Below the pieces are notes generated by a model that saw only the letters and a list, made by a program, of their open reading frames with translations, ran no database searches and was not told the origin of the DNA. A DNA stretch of 64,000 bases from the NCBI RefSeq assembly GCF_017573545.1, contig NZ_JAGEOK010000001.1, positions 310,001 through 374,000 of the forward strand. The letters run 5' to 3'. Position numbers and translations under genes: made by a program. Below, piece by piece: positions 9,133 through 16,420 of the stretch; the first letter of the stretch is position 1, and every line of letters begins with the position of its first letter. This DNA is from Actinomadura nitritigenes. Its GTDB lineage: Bacteria; Actinomycetota; Actinomycetes; Streptosporangiales; Streptosporangiaceae.

Positions 9133-10175
9133 CCGCGAAGCCGGAGAACGAGCCCGACCAGCACGAACACGGCCATGGCCAGGAAATGGGCCAGGGGCAC
9201 GGACACGGGCACGGGCATGGTCACGGCATCTCCGCCAACGCGGACCGGAGGCTGCTCGGCGGCGCCCTCGCGCTGATCGTCGCCTACATGGCGGGCGAGG
9301 TCGTGATCGGCCTGCTGGCCGGGTCGCTCGCGCTGCTCTCCGACGCCGCGCACATGCTGACCGACGCGTTCGCGATCGTGCTGGCGCTGGTCGCGATGCG
9401 GATCGCGGCGCGCCCGCCGCAGGGCGGCTTCACGTTCGGGATGCGCCGCGCGGAGATCCTCTCGGCGCAGCTGAACGGGCTGACGCTGATCCTGCTGGCG
9501 GCGTTCTTCGTCTACGAGGGCGTCCACCGGCTGATCAGCCCGCCGGACGTCGGCGGGCGGTTCGTGTTCTGGACGGCCCTCGCCGGCATCGCGGTCAACC
9601 TGGGCGCGAGCTGGCTGCTGAGCCGCGCGAACCGGACGAGTCTGAACGTGGAGGGCGCGTTCCAGCACATCCTGAACGACCTGTTCGCGTTCGTCTGCAC
9701 CGCCGTCGCGGGCCTGGTGGTGTGGACGACGGGGTTCGCCCGCGCGGACGCGATCGCGTCGCTGGTGGTGGCCGCGCTGATGCTGAAGGCCGGGTACGGG
9801 CTGCTGCGTGACGCGGGGCGGGTGCTGATGGAGGCCGCCCCGGCGGGCATCGACCCGTCCGAGCTGGGCGCGCGGCTGGCGGAGCGGCCGTGCGTCGAGG
9901 AGGTGCACGACCTGCACGTGTGGGAGGTCGGGTCCGGCTATCCGGCGCTGTCGGCGCACGTGCTGGTGCACGCGAAGGGCGACTGCCACGCCGTCCGCCG
10001 CGACATGCAGGACCTGCTGCGCGCCTCGTACGGGATCACCCACACGACGCTGGAGGTCGATCACGTGGACGGCCCGTCCCGGCACGGCCACTGCGAGGAC
10101 TCGCACGGCCCCCGGCACGTGGGCGAGGCCGACCAGCCGCACCAGCACGCGGGCTCCACCCCCTGCGACCACTGA
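9129..10175 (+). CDS. Cation diffusion facilitator (zinc/cobalt/cadmium efflux)
   Basis: A 348-residue CDF transporter, translationally coupled to the repressor by ATGA. The N-terminus is a His-rich metal-binding tail (alternating GH pairs, residues 12-33). Six transmembrane helices follow; the two HxxxD metal sites are visible at H75-D79 (helix II) and H180-D184 (helix V). A cytoplasmic C-terminal domain has VEEVHDLHVWEVGSG, and a second His-rich tail ends the protein. It most closely resembles the CzcD/ZitB group. It exports divalent metal from the cytoplasm in exchange for protons, and the flanking SmtB-type sensor supports zinc or cobalt as the substrate. Confidence 0.95.
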   Translation: MTAKPENEPDQHEHGHGQEMGQGHGHGHGHGHGISANADRRLLGGALALIVAYMAGEVVIGLLAGSLALLSDAAHMLTDAFAIVLALVAMRIAARPPQGGFTFGMRRAEILSAQLNGLTLILLAAFFVYEGVHRLISPPDVGGRFVFWTALAGIAVNLGASWLLSRANRTSLNVEGAFQHILNDLFAFVCTAVAGLVVWTTGFARADAIASLVVAALMLKAGYGLLRDAGRVLMEAAPAGIDPSELGARLAERPCVEEVHDLHVWEVGSGYPALSAHVLVHAKGDCHAVRRDMQDLLRASYGITHTTLEVDHVDGPSRHGHCEDSHGPRHVGEADQPHQHAGSTPCDH

Positions 10176-10190
10176 CCCGCCCCTCGTCGG

Positions 10191-10216
10191 AGGTGCGCGT
10201 CAGAGGTGCGCGTCAG
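10191..10216. repeat. 13-bp tandem duplication at a gene end
   Basis: The unit AGGTGCGCGTCAG occurs twice in tandem (10191-10203 and 10204-10216), followed by a further AGGT. The second copy contains the stop codon of the reverse-strand amidohydrolase (10213-10215). The arrangement resembles replication-slippage duplication. Confidence 0.8.
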
Positions 10217-11100
10217 AGGTCGAAGAGCTCGGCGGCGGCGTCCCAGCAGACGGCGCGGAGCCAGTCGTCGCCGAGGCCGAGGGCGGCCAGCGATTCCAGC
10301 TGGTGGGCGTAGGCGTACGGGATGTTGGGGAAGTCGGTGCCGAGCAGGATCCGGCCCTCCAGCCCGAGGTCGCGCAGCCGCGGCAGCAGCGCCTCGGGGA
10401 ACGAGCCCAGGCCGCCCGCGAAGCGGGTGAAGGTCATCGTCGTGTCCAGGTGGACGCCGCCGTACCGGCCGGCGAGGTCGAAGAAGCCGCCGAACTCGGG
10501 CGCGCCGAGATGGGCGATGATCGCGGTGAGGCGGGGATGGCGGGCGAGCACCCCGGCGAACGGCTCCGGGCCGGTGAACCCGTTCGCGACCGGGCCGGAC
10601 CCCGCGTGGACCAGGGCGGGCACCCCGGCGTCGGCGAGGATCCCCCACGCCTCGTCCAGTTCCTTGTCCCGGGGGTCGAACCCGCCGACCTGGAGGTGGA
10701 CCTTGAACACGCGCGCCCCGGACTCCAGGGCGCGCCGCACGTAGGCGGCGGCGCCCGGCTCGGGGAAGAACGTGGCGGTCTGCAGGCATTCGGGGACGCG
10801 GGCGGCGAACTCGGCGCCCCACTCGTTCAGCGACTCGGCCATGCCGGGCCGGTGCGGGTACACCAGCGCGGTGAACGCGCGGACGCCGAGGCCGCGCAGG
10901 AACGCGAGCCGCTCCTCCTCCGAATCCCGGTAGCGGATCGGCCACTCCGTGCCGATCAGCGGTCCGGCGTCGTCGAAGTACGCCCAGACCGCGCTCATGA
11001 GCCGCGGCGGCATGAAGTGGACGTGCGCGTCGATGATGCCGGGCAGCCCGAGCGCCTGCCAGAACGCGGGGACGGCGGAATCCGAACGGGGTTCAGTCAC
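10213..11100 (-). CDS. Amidohydrolase-2 family metal-dependent hydrolase
   Basis: GTG at 11100 gives 295 residues; the preceding GGGTTCGGGAC is a weak ribosome site. The first metal motif is IIDAHVHF (about residues 22-29), followed by VFKVHLQVGGF, a VPALVHAGSG histidine, an IIAHLGAPEFGG histidine and the final LLGTDFPNIPY aspartate. This is the TIM-barrel amidohydrolase_2 (ACMSD-like) pattern. Substrates in the family are decarboxylated or hydrolysed carboxylated rings or esters; the actual substrate cannot be deduced. It is cytoplasmic. It is co-directional with the esterase-like gene upstream (gap of 41 bp), so the two may be one transcript. Confidence 0.9.
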   Translation of the reverse strand: MTEPRSDSAVPAFWQALGLPGIIDAHVHFMPPRLMSAVWAYFDDAGPLIGTEWPIRYRDSEEERLAFLRGLGVRAFTALVYPHRPGMAESLNEWGAEFAARVPECLQTATFFPEPGAAAYVRRALESGARVFKVHLQVGGFDPRDKELDEAWGILADAGVPALVHAGSGPVANGFTGPEPFAGVLARHPRLTAIIAHLGAPEFGGFFDLAGRYGGVHLDTTMTFTRFAGGLGSFPEALLPRLRDLGLEGRILLGTDFPNIPYAYAHQLESLAALGLGDDWLRAVCWDAAAELFDL

Positions 11101-11141
11101 GTCCCGAACCCTAGCCGGAGGCGGGCGGGCCGCCGCGGGGG

Positions 11142-12095
11142 CTAGCCGATCGCGGCCAGCAGCGCGGGCAGCGCGGTGCGCAGCTCCCGCCGCCAGTACG
11201 GCCAGGTGTGCGTGCCGCGGTAGAAGTGCGTGGAGATCGGGATGCCGAGCTTCTTCAGCTTGCCCGCGAACTCGCGGGTGACCGTGCCGGTGAGCGCCTC
11301 GACCACGTCGTGGCCGGTGCCGGGCCTCGGGTCGTAGGGGCCGGGACGCCCGTCGCCCGCGCTGACGTGCAGGTGGACGCCGGCGAGGCGGTCGGCCAGG
11401 TCGAACGGGTTGTGCTGCCGCCACACGACGCGCTGCTCGTCGGGGTCGCCCCACACGTCCGTCCAGTCGCGGGCGGGCTCGCCGATCGCGACGGTCAGCT
11501 CGACCAGGTCGGCGACGTCCAGGCCGCGCGGGTCGCGGTGGAGGGTGTGCACCGGTCCGCTGAACGACGCGGCGGCGCGGAACAGGCCGCGGTGCCGGGC
11601 CGCGTAGGACAGCGCCCCCATCCCGCCGGTTCCATTCCCGGCGACGGCGCGCCCCGTTCCGGCGCGGTATCCGCGTTCGAGTATCTGGCGCAGCTCGGCC
11701 AGATGGAACGTCTCCCACTTCGGCGCCCCGCCGTCGCCGCGATTCCACCAGTCGGTGTAATTCCCGCAGCGGCCGCCGTCCGGCATGACGACGATCACCT
11801 CGCCGTCCCCGGTCAGCTCCTCGACGCCGCCGTGGTCGGTCCAGGCGGTGTGCCCGGCACCGGAGCCGTGCAGCAGCCACAGCACGGGCCAGGTCCGGGA
11901 GGCGTCCCGCGACCAGCCCGGAGGCAGCAGGAGCCGGGCGTGCGCGACGCCGGTGAGGACGGGCGAGCGGACCGCGAGGTCCAGGACGCGGCGGCGGGGC
12001 CGGTGCTCGCCGACGACGGTCGCGCCGTCGTCGGCGGGGGCTGCGGACGGGGCGGCGCCCCCGGTGGCCATGGACATATTTTCCGTCCCGGTCAT
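11142..12095 (-). CDS. Esterase-fold (antigen-85/esterase-D-like) protein lacking the nucleophile serine
   Basis: A 317-residue alpha/beta-hydrolase-fold protein; ATGs at 12095, 12077 and 12071 are all possible starts. LLHGSGAGHTAW forms the oxyanion region, IVVMPDGG is typical of putative esterases, and GTHTWPYWRREL carries the expected C-terminal histidine. The nucleophile elbow, normally GxSxGG, reads GNGTGG at residues 153-158, so the serine position holds glycine and a threonine follows. No signal peptide is evident. It may be a non-enzymatic relative, like the MPT51-type members of the antigen-85 family, or may use a different residue. It precedes the amidohydrolase gene on the same strand. 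Confidence 0.85.
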   Translation of the reverse strand: MTGTENMSMATGGAAPSAAPADDGATVVGEHRPRRRVLDLAVRSPVLTGVAHARLLLPPGWSRDASRTWPVLWLLHGSGAGHTAWTDHGGVEELTGDGEVIVVMPDGGRCGNYTDWWNRGDGGAPKWETFHLAELRQILERGYRAGTGRAVAGNGTGGMGALSYAARHRGLFRAAASFSGPVHTLHRDPRGLDVADLVELTVAIGEPARDWTDVWGDPDEQRVVWRQHNPFDLADRLAGVHLHVSAGDGRPGPYDPRPGTGHDVVEALTGTVTREFAGKLKKLGIPISTHFYRGTHTWPYWRRELRTALPALLAAIG

Positions 12096-12136
12096 TCAGC
12101 TGTGGTTCACCGGTAATGTCCCCACTTCCTCCCATG

Positions 12137-12164
12137 TTTCAACGTCAAGTAATGGGTTTATAAA
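12137..12164 (+). promoter_or_regulatory. Possible promoter for the lipid kinase gene
   Basis: The 119-bp divergent gap is unusually AT-rich for this genome. TATAAA at 12159-12164 fits a -10 hexamer, with a weak TTTCAA -35-like hexamer 16 bp upstream. It would drive the kinase gene starting about 50-70 bp downstream. Confidence 0.35.
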
Positions 12165-12214
12165 GCAGCGGACCCGGATTCCCGGGCGGCCGCCGGGTAG
12201 GGTGGCGCGAACGA

Positions 12215-13222
12215 GTGGAGGGCGACCGAGTCGAGATGCGGAGCAAAGCGGAGCTGGAGTCGGCGATCGGCAAGGGCGGCCGCGCGGTCCTGGTGATCAA
12301 CTCGCGGTCGCGGCGGGGCCGCCGGCTGTACGGCCGGGCGCGCCGCCTGCTGGACGAGGCCGGGATCGCCTTCGACCAGGTGTTCCCGGTGACCGATCCG
12401 ACCCGGCTGCGCGACCTGTTCGGCGACGTGCTGGCGCTGGAGCCCGACCTCGTCGTGGTCGGCGGCGGGGACGGGACGGTCGCCGAGGCCGTCGGCCACC
12501 TCGCGCACCGCGACATCGCGCTCGGCGTGCTGCCGCTCGGCACCACCAACAACTTCGCGCGCAGCCTGGAGCTGCCGCTGGACCTGCCCGGCGCCGTCCG
12601 GACCGTCGCGCTGGGCGGCGCCGGCGGCGGGAAGGTCGCCGACGTGGACGTCGGCTGGTTCGAGAGCACCGGCGACCCGCAGGGCGAGGGGCCGGGCGCC
12701 GACCGCGAGCACATCTTCGCGAACATGGTCAGCCTCGGCCTGTCGGTGCAGGTCGCGGGGAAGGTCCCGCACCTGCTGAAGCGGTACCTGGGACGTCCCG
12801 CGTACGCGCTGACGGCGGCGGGGCTGCTGCCCCGGCACAAGGCGTTCACGGCCCGCATCACGATCGACGGGGAGACGACGTCCCTCCGGACGCACCAGCT
12901 GAACATCGCGAACGGCGCGCACCACAGCGGTCAGCGGATCGCCCGGGACGCGAGCCCCGACGACCGGCTGCTGGCCGTCTACCGGCTGGGCGACGAGCGG
13001 CGGCTGAAGCTGGCGTCCGCGACGGCCCGGCACGTGCTGACCGGCCCGTGGCGGACGCTGGAGGAGGACGCGTTCCTCACCACCGCGCACGTGGAGATCG
13101 AGACCGATCCGCCGATGCGGGTGGACGTGGACGGCGAGGTCCGCGGCCGGACGCCGGTGACGATCCGGCTGCGCGGCAACGCGCTGCGCGTGATCGTCCC
13201 GCAGACGTTCGACGACACCTGA
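12215..13222 (+). CDS. Diacylglycerol/sphingosine-type lipid kinase (YegS/DagK family)
   Basis: 335 residues from GTG 12215; ATG 12236 (MRSKAELES) is an equally reasonable start with GGAGGG 14 bp upstream. The catalytic motif GGGDGT (residues 83-88 from the GTG) and LPLGTTNNFAR are diagnostic of the DAGK catalytic domain, and the C-terminal beta domain includes MRVDVDGEVRG. The enzyme would phosphorylate diacylglycerol or a related lipid using ATP at the inner face of the membrane, in phospholipid recycling. It stands alone between a divergent esterase-like gene and a convergent PadR gene. Confidence 0.93.
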   Translation: MEGDRVEMRSKAELESAIGKGGRAVLVINSRSRRGRRLYGRARRLLDEAGIAFDQVFPVTDPTRLRDLFGDVLALEPDLVVVGGGDGTVAEAVGHLAHRDIALGVLPLGTTNNFARSLELPLDLPGAVRTVALGGAGGGKVADVDVGWFESTGDPQGEGPGADREHIFANMVSLGLSVQVAGKVPHLLKRYLGRPAYALTAAGLLPRHKAFTARITIDGETTSLRTHQLNIANGAHHSGQRIARDASPDDRLLAVYRLGDERRLKLASATARHVLTGPWRTLEEDAFLTTAHVEIETDPPMRVDVDGEVRGRTPVTIRLRGNALRVIVPQTFDDT

Positions 13223-13241
13223 TCGCGGACGACGCGGAGGT

Positions 13242-13799
13242 CTAGCGCTCGTCGGCCATGACGTAGTCGCCGGCCTCCAGGCGCTCGATGAGGCCGCGCG
13301 CCCACCGCATGGCCGCGTCGGCGGAGTGCACCCACCAGCCGAGCAGCTCGTGCAGGTGCGCGGGGTCCGTCGGCGCCTCGTACAGCGGCATGACGTTGGC
13401 GCGCCGGGCGGCCAGGCCGTCCAGCCGCTGCCGGAGCAGCTCGATCGCCTCCGGGCGGGTCAGCTCGGCCAGGAAGGCGAGCCCGGCCGTCAGCATCTCC
13501 GGGTGCCGGATGTCAACCGTGGAGATCGCGCAGCGCAGCAGCCGGAAGAACTCCTCCCGGCCCGCGTCGGTGATCTCGTAGTCGGTGTGCGGCGGCCCGG
13601 CGTCGCTCTCCTCCACGTCGTGGGCGAGCAGCAGGCCCTCCTTGGCCAGCTGCCGCAGCGCGTGGTAGATCGAGCCCGGGTTCACGTGGGCCCACTCGTC
13701 CGAGCCCCAGGAGATCAGCTCCCGGCGGACCTCGTACCCGTGGGCCCGGCCGAACCTCCGCACCCCGCCGAGGACCAGCAGCCGCGTCGCCGACATCAT
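13242..13799 (-). CDS. PadR-family transcriptional regulator
   Basis: 185 residues from ATG 13799 (a second ATG follows at 13796), behind the ribosome site GGGAAGGG. The N-terminal winged helix shows LLVLGGVRRFGRAHGYEV, NPGSIYHALRQLAKEGLL and a TDYEITDAGREEFFRLL wing, the standard PadR pattern. The C-terminal part (residues 95-185) is the helical dimerisation domain of the Vir-like subfamily (PF10400-like), with HPEMLTAGLAFLAEL. It is convergent with the lipid kinase gene. Its target is not evident; PadR proteins often control an adjacent transporter or their own gene. Confidence 0.92.
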   Translation of the reverse strand: MMSATRLLVLGGVRRFGRAHGYEVRRELISWGSDEWAHVNPGSIYHALRQLAKEGLLLAHDVEESDAGPPHTDYEITDAGREEFFRLLRCAISTVDIRHPEMLTAGLAFLAELTRPEAIELLRQRLDGLAARRANVMPLYEAPTDPAHLHELLGWWVHSADAAMRWARGLIERLEAGDYVMADER

Positions 13800-13940
13800 C
13801 ACCCTTCCCTGTCCGAGCCGACGTTCAGGGTAGAGCCTGCGGCGCGCGCCGGTGGCACGCCCCCTCGGCGCGCGCGTTGCCACGGTGTTCTTCCCCGGCG
13901 GGCACTGGCCGGGCGACGGGGACCGGCCTAGCGTCGTGCC

Positions 13941-14372
13941 ATGGCAGCGGAATGGTGGTCCATCGAGGTGTTCGACGCGTCCCTGCCCGCGTCCGCCTGG
14001 CAGCGGTCCTGGCAGGAGACGCTGGCGGAGACCGCGCTGACGTACGGCGCGGTCCACTGGGAGTGGCACGCGCACACGTGGGGCGTCGTCTTCGAGGTGT
14101 TCTTCGAGGACGACGGGCAGTGGGAGGCGTGGCGGGCCCTGCCCGTCGTGCGCGCGGCCCTGGACGCCGTGCCGGACCCGGTGAACGGGCTGGTGGTGTA
14201 CCGGGGCCGCGGCGGGTCGTCCGGGGCCCCGGTCCCCCGGCGGCCGGTCCCGGCGCCGGGCGCCGCGGCGATCGAGGCCGTGCCGCCGGAGCCCGAGCCG
14301 ATCATCGACCTCACGGCCGCGGGCCTCCCGGACCCCGGCCGTACGGGCGCGGGCGCCGCGGGCGCGGGCTAG
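13941..14372 (+). CDS. Conserved hypothetical small protein
   Basis: 143 residues from ATG 13941. The first 85 residues are compact and Trp-rich (WWSIEVFDASLPASAW, WEWHAHTWGVVFEVFF, WEAWRALPVVRAALDAVPDP) and end with VVYRGRGGSSG; the last 50 are Pro/Ala/Gly-rich and probably disordered. I recall similar short Trp-rich proteins in other actinomycetes but know no function. No signal peptide or membrane helix. Its TAG overlaps the stop of the convergent aldo/keto reductase gene within the palindrome CTAG (14369-14372). Codon bias matches neighbouring genes, supporting a real gene. Confidence 0.75.
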   Translation: MAAEWWSIEVFDASLPASAWQRSWQETLAETALTYGAVHWEWHAHTWGVVFEVFFEDDGQWEAWRALPVVRAALDAVPDPVNGLVVYRGRGGSSGAPVPRRPVPAPGAAAIEAVPPEPEPIIDLTAAGLPDPGRTGAGAAGAG

Positions 14373-15241
14373 GCGCGCAGCTCGGCGAGGTCGGCGGCGG
14401 TGAGCGCGAGCCGTACGGCGGCCATGTTCTCCTCCACGTGCGCCGGGGAGCCGGTGCCGGGGATCGCCAGCATCACCGGGGAGAGCGCGAGCAGCCCCGC
14501 GAGCAGCACCTGCGGGACGGTGGCGCCGTGGCGCGCGGCGACGGCCTTCACGCGGTCGTCGTCGGGGATGCCGAACCCGCCCAGCGGGAAGTACGGGGCG
14601 TAGCCGATGCCGTCGCGCTCGCAGATCGCGAGCAGCTCGGTGTCCGCGGGCAGGGTGATGTCGAACCTGTTCTGGACGGCGGCGACCGGCGCGATCGTCC
14701 GGGCCTCCGCGAGCTGCGCCGCGCTGACGTGGCTGAGCCCGAGGTGCCGGATCAGGCCCTCCTCGCGGAGCCCGGCGAGGACCTCGAACCGCTCCCCGAT
14801 CGGCTCGTCCTGCGGCGACTCGAGGCCGCCGGGACGCAGGTAGACCAGGTCGAGGCTGTCGCGGCCCAGCTCGCGCAGGTTGCGCTCGACCTCGGCGCGC
14901 AGCCCGGACGCGGGGAGCTGGCCGCTCGGGTAGGGGTCGTCCGGCGCCCGGTAGGGGCCGACCTTCGTGGCGATGACCAGGCCGTCCGGGTAGGGCGACA
15001 GGGCGCTGTGGATCATCTCGTTCGCGGCGAGGCCGGACGGGTGGAAGTAGAACGCGGCGGTGTCGATGTGGTCGGCGCCGAGCTCGACGGCGCGGCGCAG
15101 CACCCGGAGGGAGGTGTCCCGGTCGTTGGGGGCGCCGCCGCGGGTGCTCGCCGGCAGCCGCATCGCGCCGAAGCCCATCCGGGAGACCCGCAGGTCGCCG
15201 CCGAGGTCGAAGTGGTCGTCACGGGTGATCGGTGTCGTCAT
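14369..15241 (-). CDS. Aldo/keto reductase
   Basis: 290 residues from ATG 15241. It has the (beta/alpha)8 NAD(P)H-dependent reductase pattern: VSRMGFGAMRL near the N-terminus, catalytic D60 and Y65 (HIDTAAFYF), K93 (ATKVGPY), and LDLVYLRPGG where many family members have a histidine (here arginine). The later VAAVQNRFD and IPGTGSPAHVEENMAA contribute the cofactor site. The His-to-Arg change is common in this oxidoreductase-like branch, to my knowledge. It is divergent from an HTH regulator with an 90-bp shared promoter region, so it is likely controlled by it. Confidence 0.93.
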   Translation of the reverse strand: MTTPITRDDHFDLGGDLRVSRMGFGAMRLPASTRGGAPNDRDTSLRVLRRAVELGADHIDTAAFYFHPSGLAANEMIHSALSPYPDGLVIATKVGPYRAPDDPYPSGQLPASGLRAEVERNLRELGRDSLDLVYLRPGGLESPQDEPIGERFEVLAGLREEGLIRHLGLSHVSAAQLAEARTIAPVAAVQNRFDITLPADTELLAICERDGIGYAPYFPLGGFGIPDDDRVKAVAARHGATVPQVLLAGLLALSPVMLAIPGTGSPAHVEENMAAVRLALTAADLAELRA

Positions 15242-15331
15242 GCGTCCCACTGTGCTGCGCCGGTCCCGCCCGGACGAGCCGGTGGCATCTTGCTGCCACC
15301 CCGTCCCGCCCGCGTGGCAGACTGGCGGGTG

Positions 15332-15997
15332 ATGACAGCCGACCTGGACCAGAACGTGATCCTGCGCGGCGAGCGGGAGCTGCTCGAGCGGGCGTGGCGG
15401 CTGTTCCTGGCGCGCGAGGAGTTCGCGTGCGCCGCGACGGACATGCGCACCTGGGCCATGCCGGAGATCCGGGAGCGGATCGCCGCCGACCGGCGGAGGC
15501 TGGTGCCGCGGCCCGCCGCCTACAAGCTGCACAACCCGGCCGCGCTCGCCGACGAGGAGTCCGAGCGCCGGCTGGTGGAGATCGCCAAGGCCGGGGCGAG
15601 CGTGCGGATCTGCACGACGCCGCTGCCGCACGAGACGATCATCGTGGACCGCCGGACCGCGATCCTCGCCGGGCCGCCGGAGAACGGGGTGCGCGAGTAC
15701 ACCGTCGTCCGGTCGCCGAGCGTGGTGAAGGGCGTGGTGTCGCTGTTCTGGGCGACCTGGGAGACCTCCGCCGACCTCGCCGACTACCGGCGCGAGCGGC
15801 CGCCCGCGCTGAGCGAGGAGAGCCGGCGGATCCTGCGGCTGCTCGCCGGCGGGCTGAAGGACGAGGCCGCGGCACGGCAGCTCGGCATGTCGCTGCGCAC
15901 CTACCGGCGCCGCGTCGCCGAGATCCTCACCCTGCTGGACGCCGGGTCCCGGTTCCAGGCGGGGCTGCGCGCCCACGAGCTCGGGCTGATCGGCTGA
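15332..15997 (+). CDS. LuxR-type HTH regulator with TrmB/PLD-like sensor domain
   Basis: 221 residues from ATG 15332 (an adjacent GTG is at 15329). The N-terminal 150 residues resemble the sensor part of TrmB/phospholipase-D-like regulators: EEFACAATDMRTWA, VRICTTPLPHETIIVDRRTAIL and ATWETSADL. The C-terminal 60 residues form a LuxR-like helix-turn-helix (SEESRRILRLLAGGLKDEAA, then MSLRTYRRRVAEIL). Regulators with this layout are frequent in actinomycetes. It is divergent from the aldo/keto reductase gene; regulation of that gene is an inference from position. Confidence 0.85.
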   Translation: MTADLDQNVILRGERELLERAWRLFLAREEFACAATDMRTWAMPEIRERIAADRRRLVPRPAAYKLHNPAALADEESERRLVEIAKAGASVRICTTPLPHETIIVDRRTAILAGPPENGVREYTVVRSPSVVKGVVSLFWATWETSADLADYRRERPPALSEESRRILRLLAGGLKDEAAARQLGMSLRTYRRRVAEILTLLDAGSRFQAGLRAHELGLIG

Positions 15998-16027
15998 CGC
16001 CCCCGGGCGGCCGCGCGGCCGGGCGGG

Positions 16028-16420
16028 TCAGCCCCCGGCCAGCGGGACCAGCTTGATGAAGACCAGGTCGGGGTCGCCGGTGAGGTCGATCTCCTCGTCG
16101 AGGTCCTCGACCTGGCGGTCCCCGGCCAGCATGAAGAACCCGTTGCCGAGGAACGCCCGCTCGGCGATCTCCGCCTGCCGCTCCCAGTCGATGCGGCGGC
16201 CGTGCCGCATCCGGTAGCCGTTCAGCTCCGTCTCGGCGTCGTCCAGGCGGACCAGGCCGTTGAACCGGGTGGACGGCCGGGCGTTGAACCGGGCGACCTC
16301 CTCGCGGACCCGGAGCCGGATCAGCTCGCGGACGGTCATCCGCGCGGGCAGCCCGCCGACCTCGAACGCGGCGACGGGCGTGCCGGTCGCGGTCTCGTCG
16401 CGGAACGTCACGGCGGTCAT
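16028..16420 (-). CDS. Small conserved protein linked to DUF4132 genes
   Basis: 130 residues from ATG 16420, overlapping the upstream DUF4132 stop (ATGA). The sequence begins MTAVTFRDETATGTPV, contains ARMTVRELIRLRVREEVARF and ends with DLTGDPDLVFIKLVPLAGG. The charged N-terminal beta/helix pattern looks ubiquitin-fold-like (short beta hairpin, a helix with RELIRLRVREEV, a C-terminal strand ending in Gly-Gly). The terminal LAGG is suggestive of a modifier-like tail, but that is only a resemblance. No catalytic motif. It is translationally coupled to the DUF4132 array, so it is probably a partner. Confidence 0.75.
   Translation of the reverse strand: MTAVTFRDETATGTPVAAFEVGGLPARMTVRELIRLRVREEVARFNARPSTRFNGLVRLDDAETELNGYRMRHGRRIDWERQAEIAERAFLGNGFFMLAGDRQVEDLDEEIDLTGDPDLVFIKLVPLAGG

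Noticed and set aside
15998..16027. GC-rich hairpin between the LuxR-HTH gene and the small DUF4132-linked gene
   Set aside because: Only a short palindrome (GGCCGCGCGGCC) is present, too common in such GC-rich DNA to claim as a terminator.
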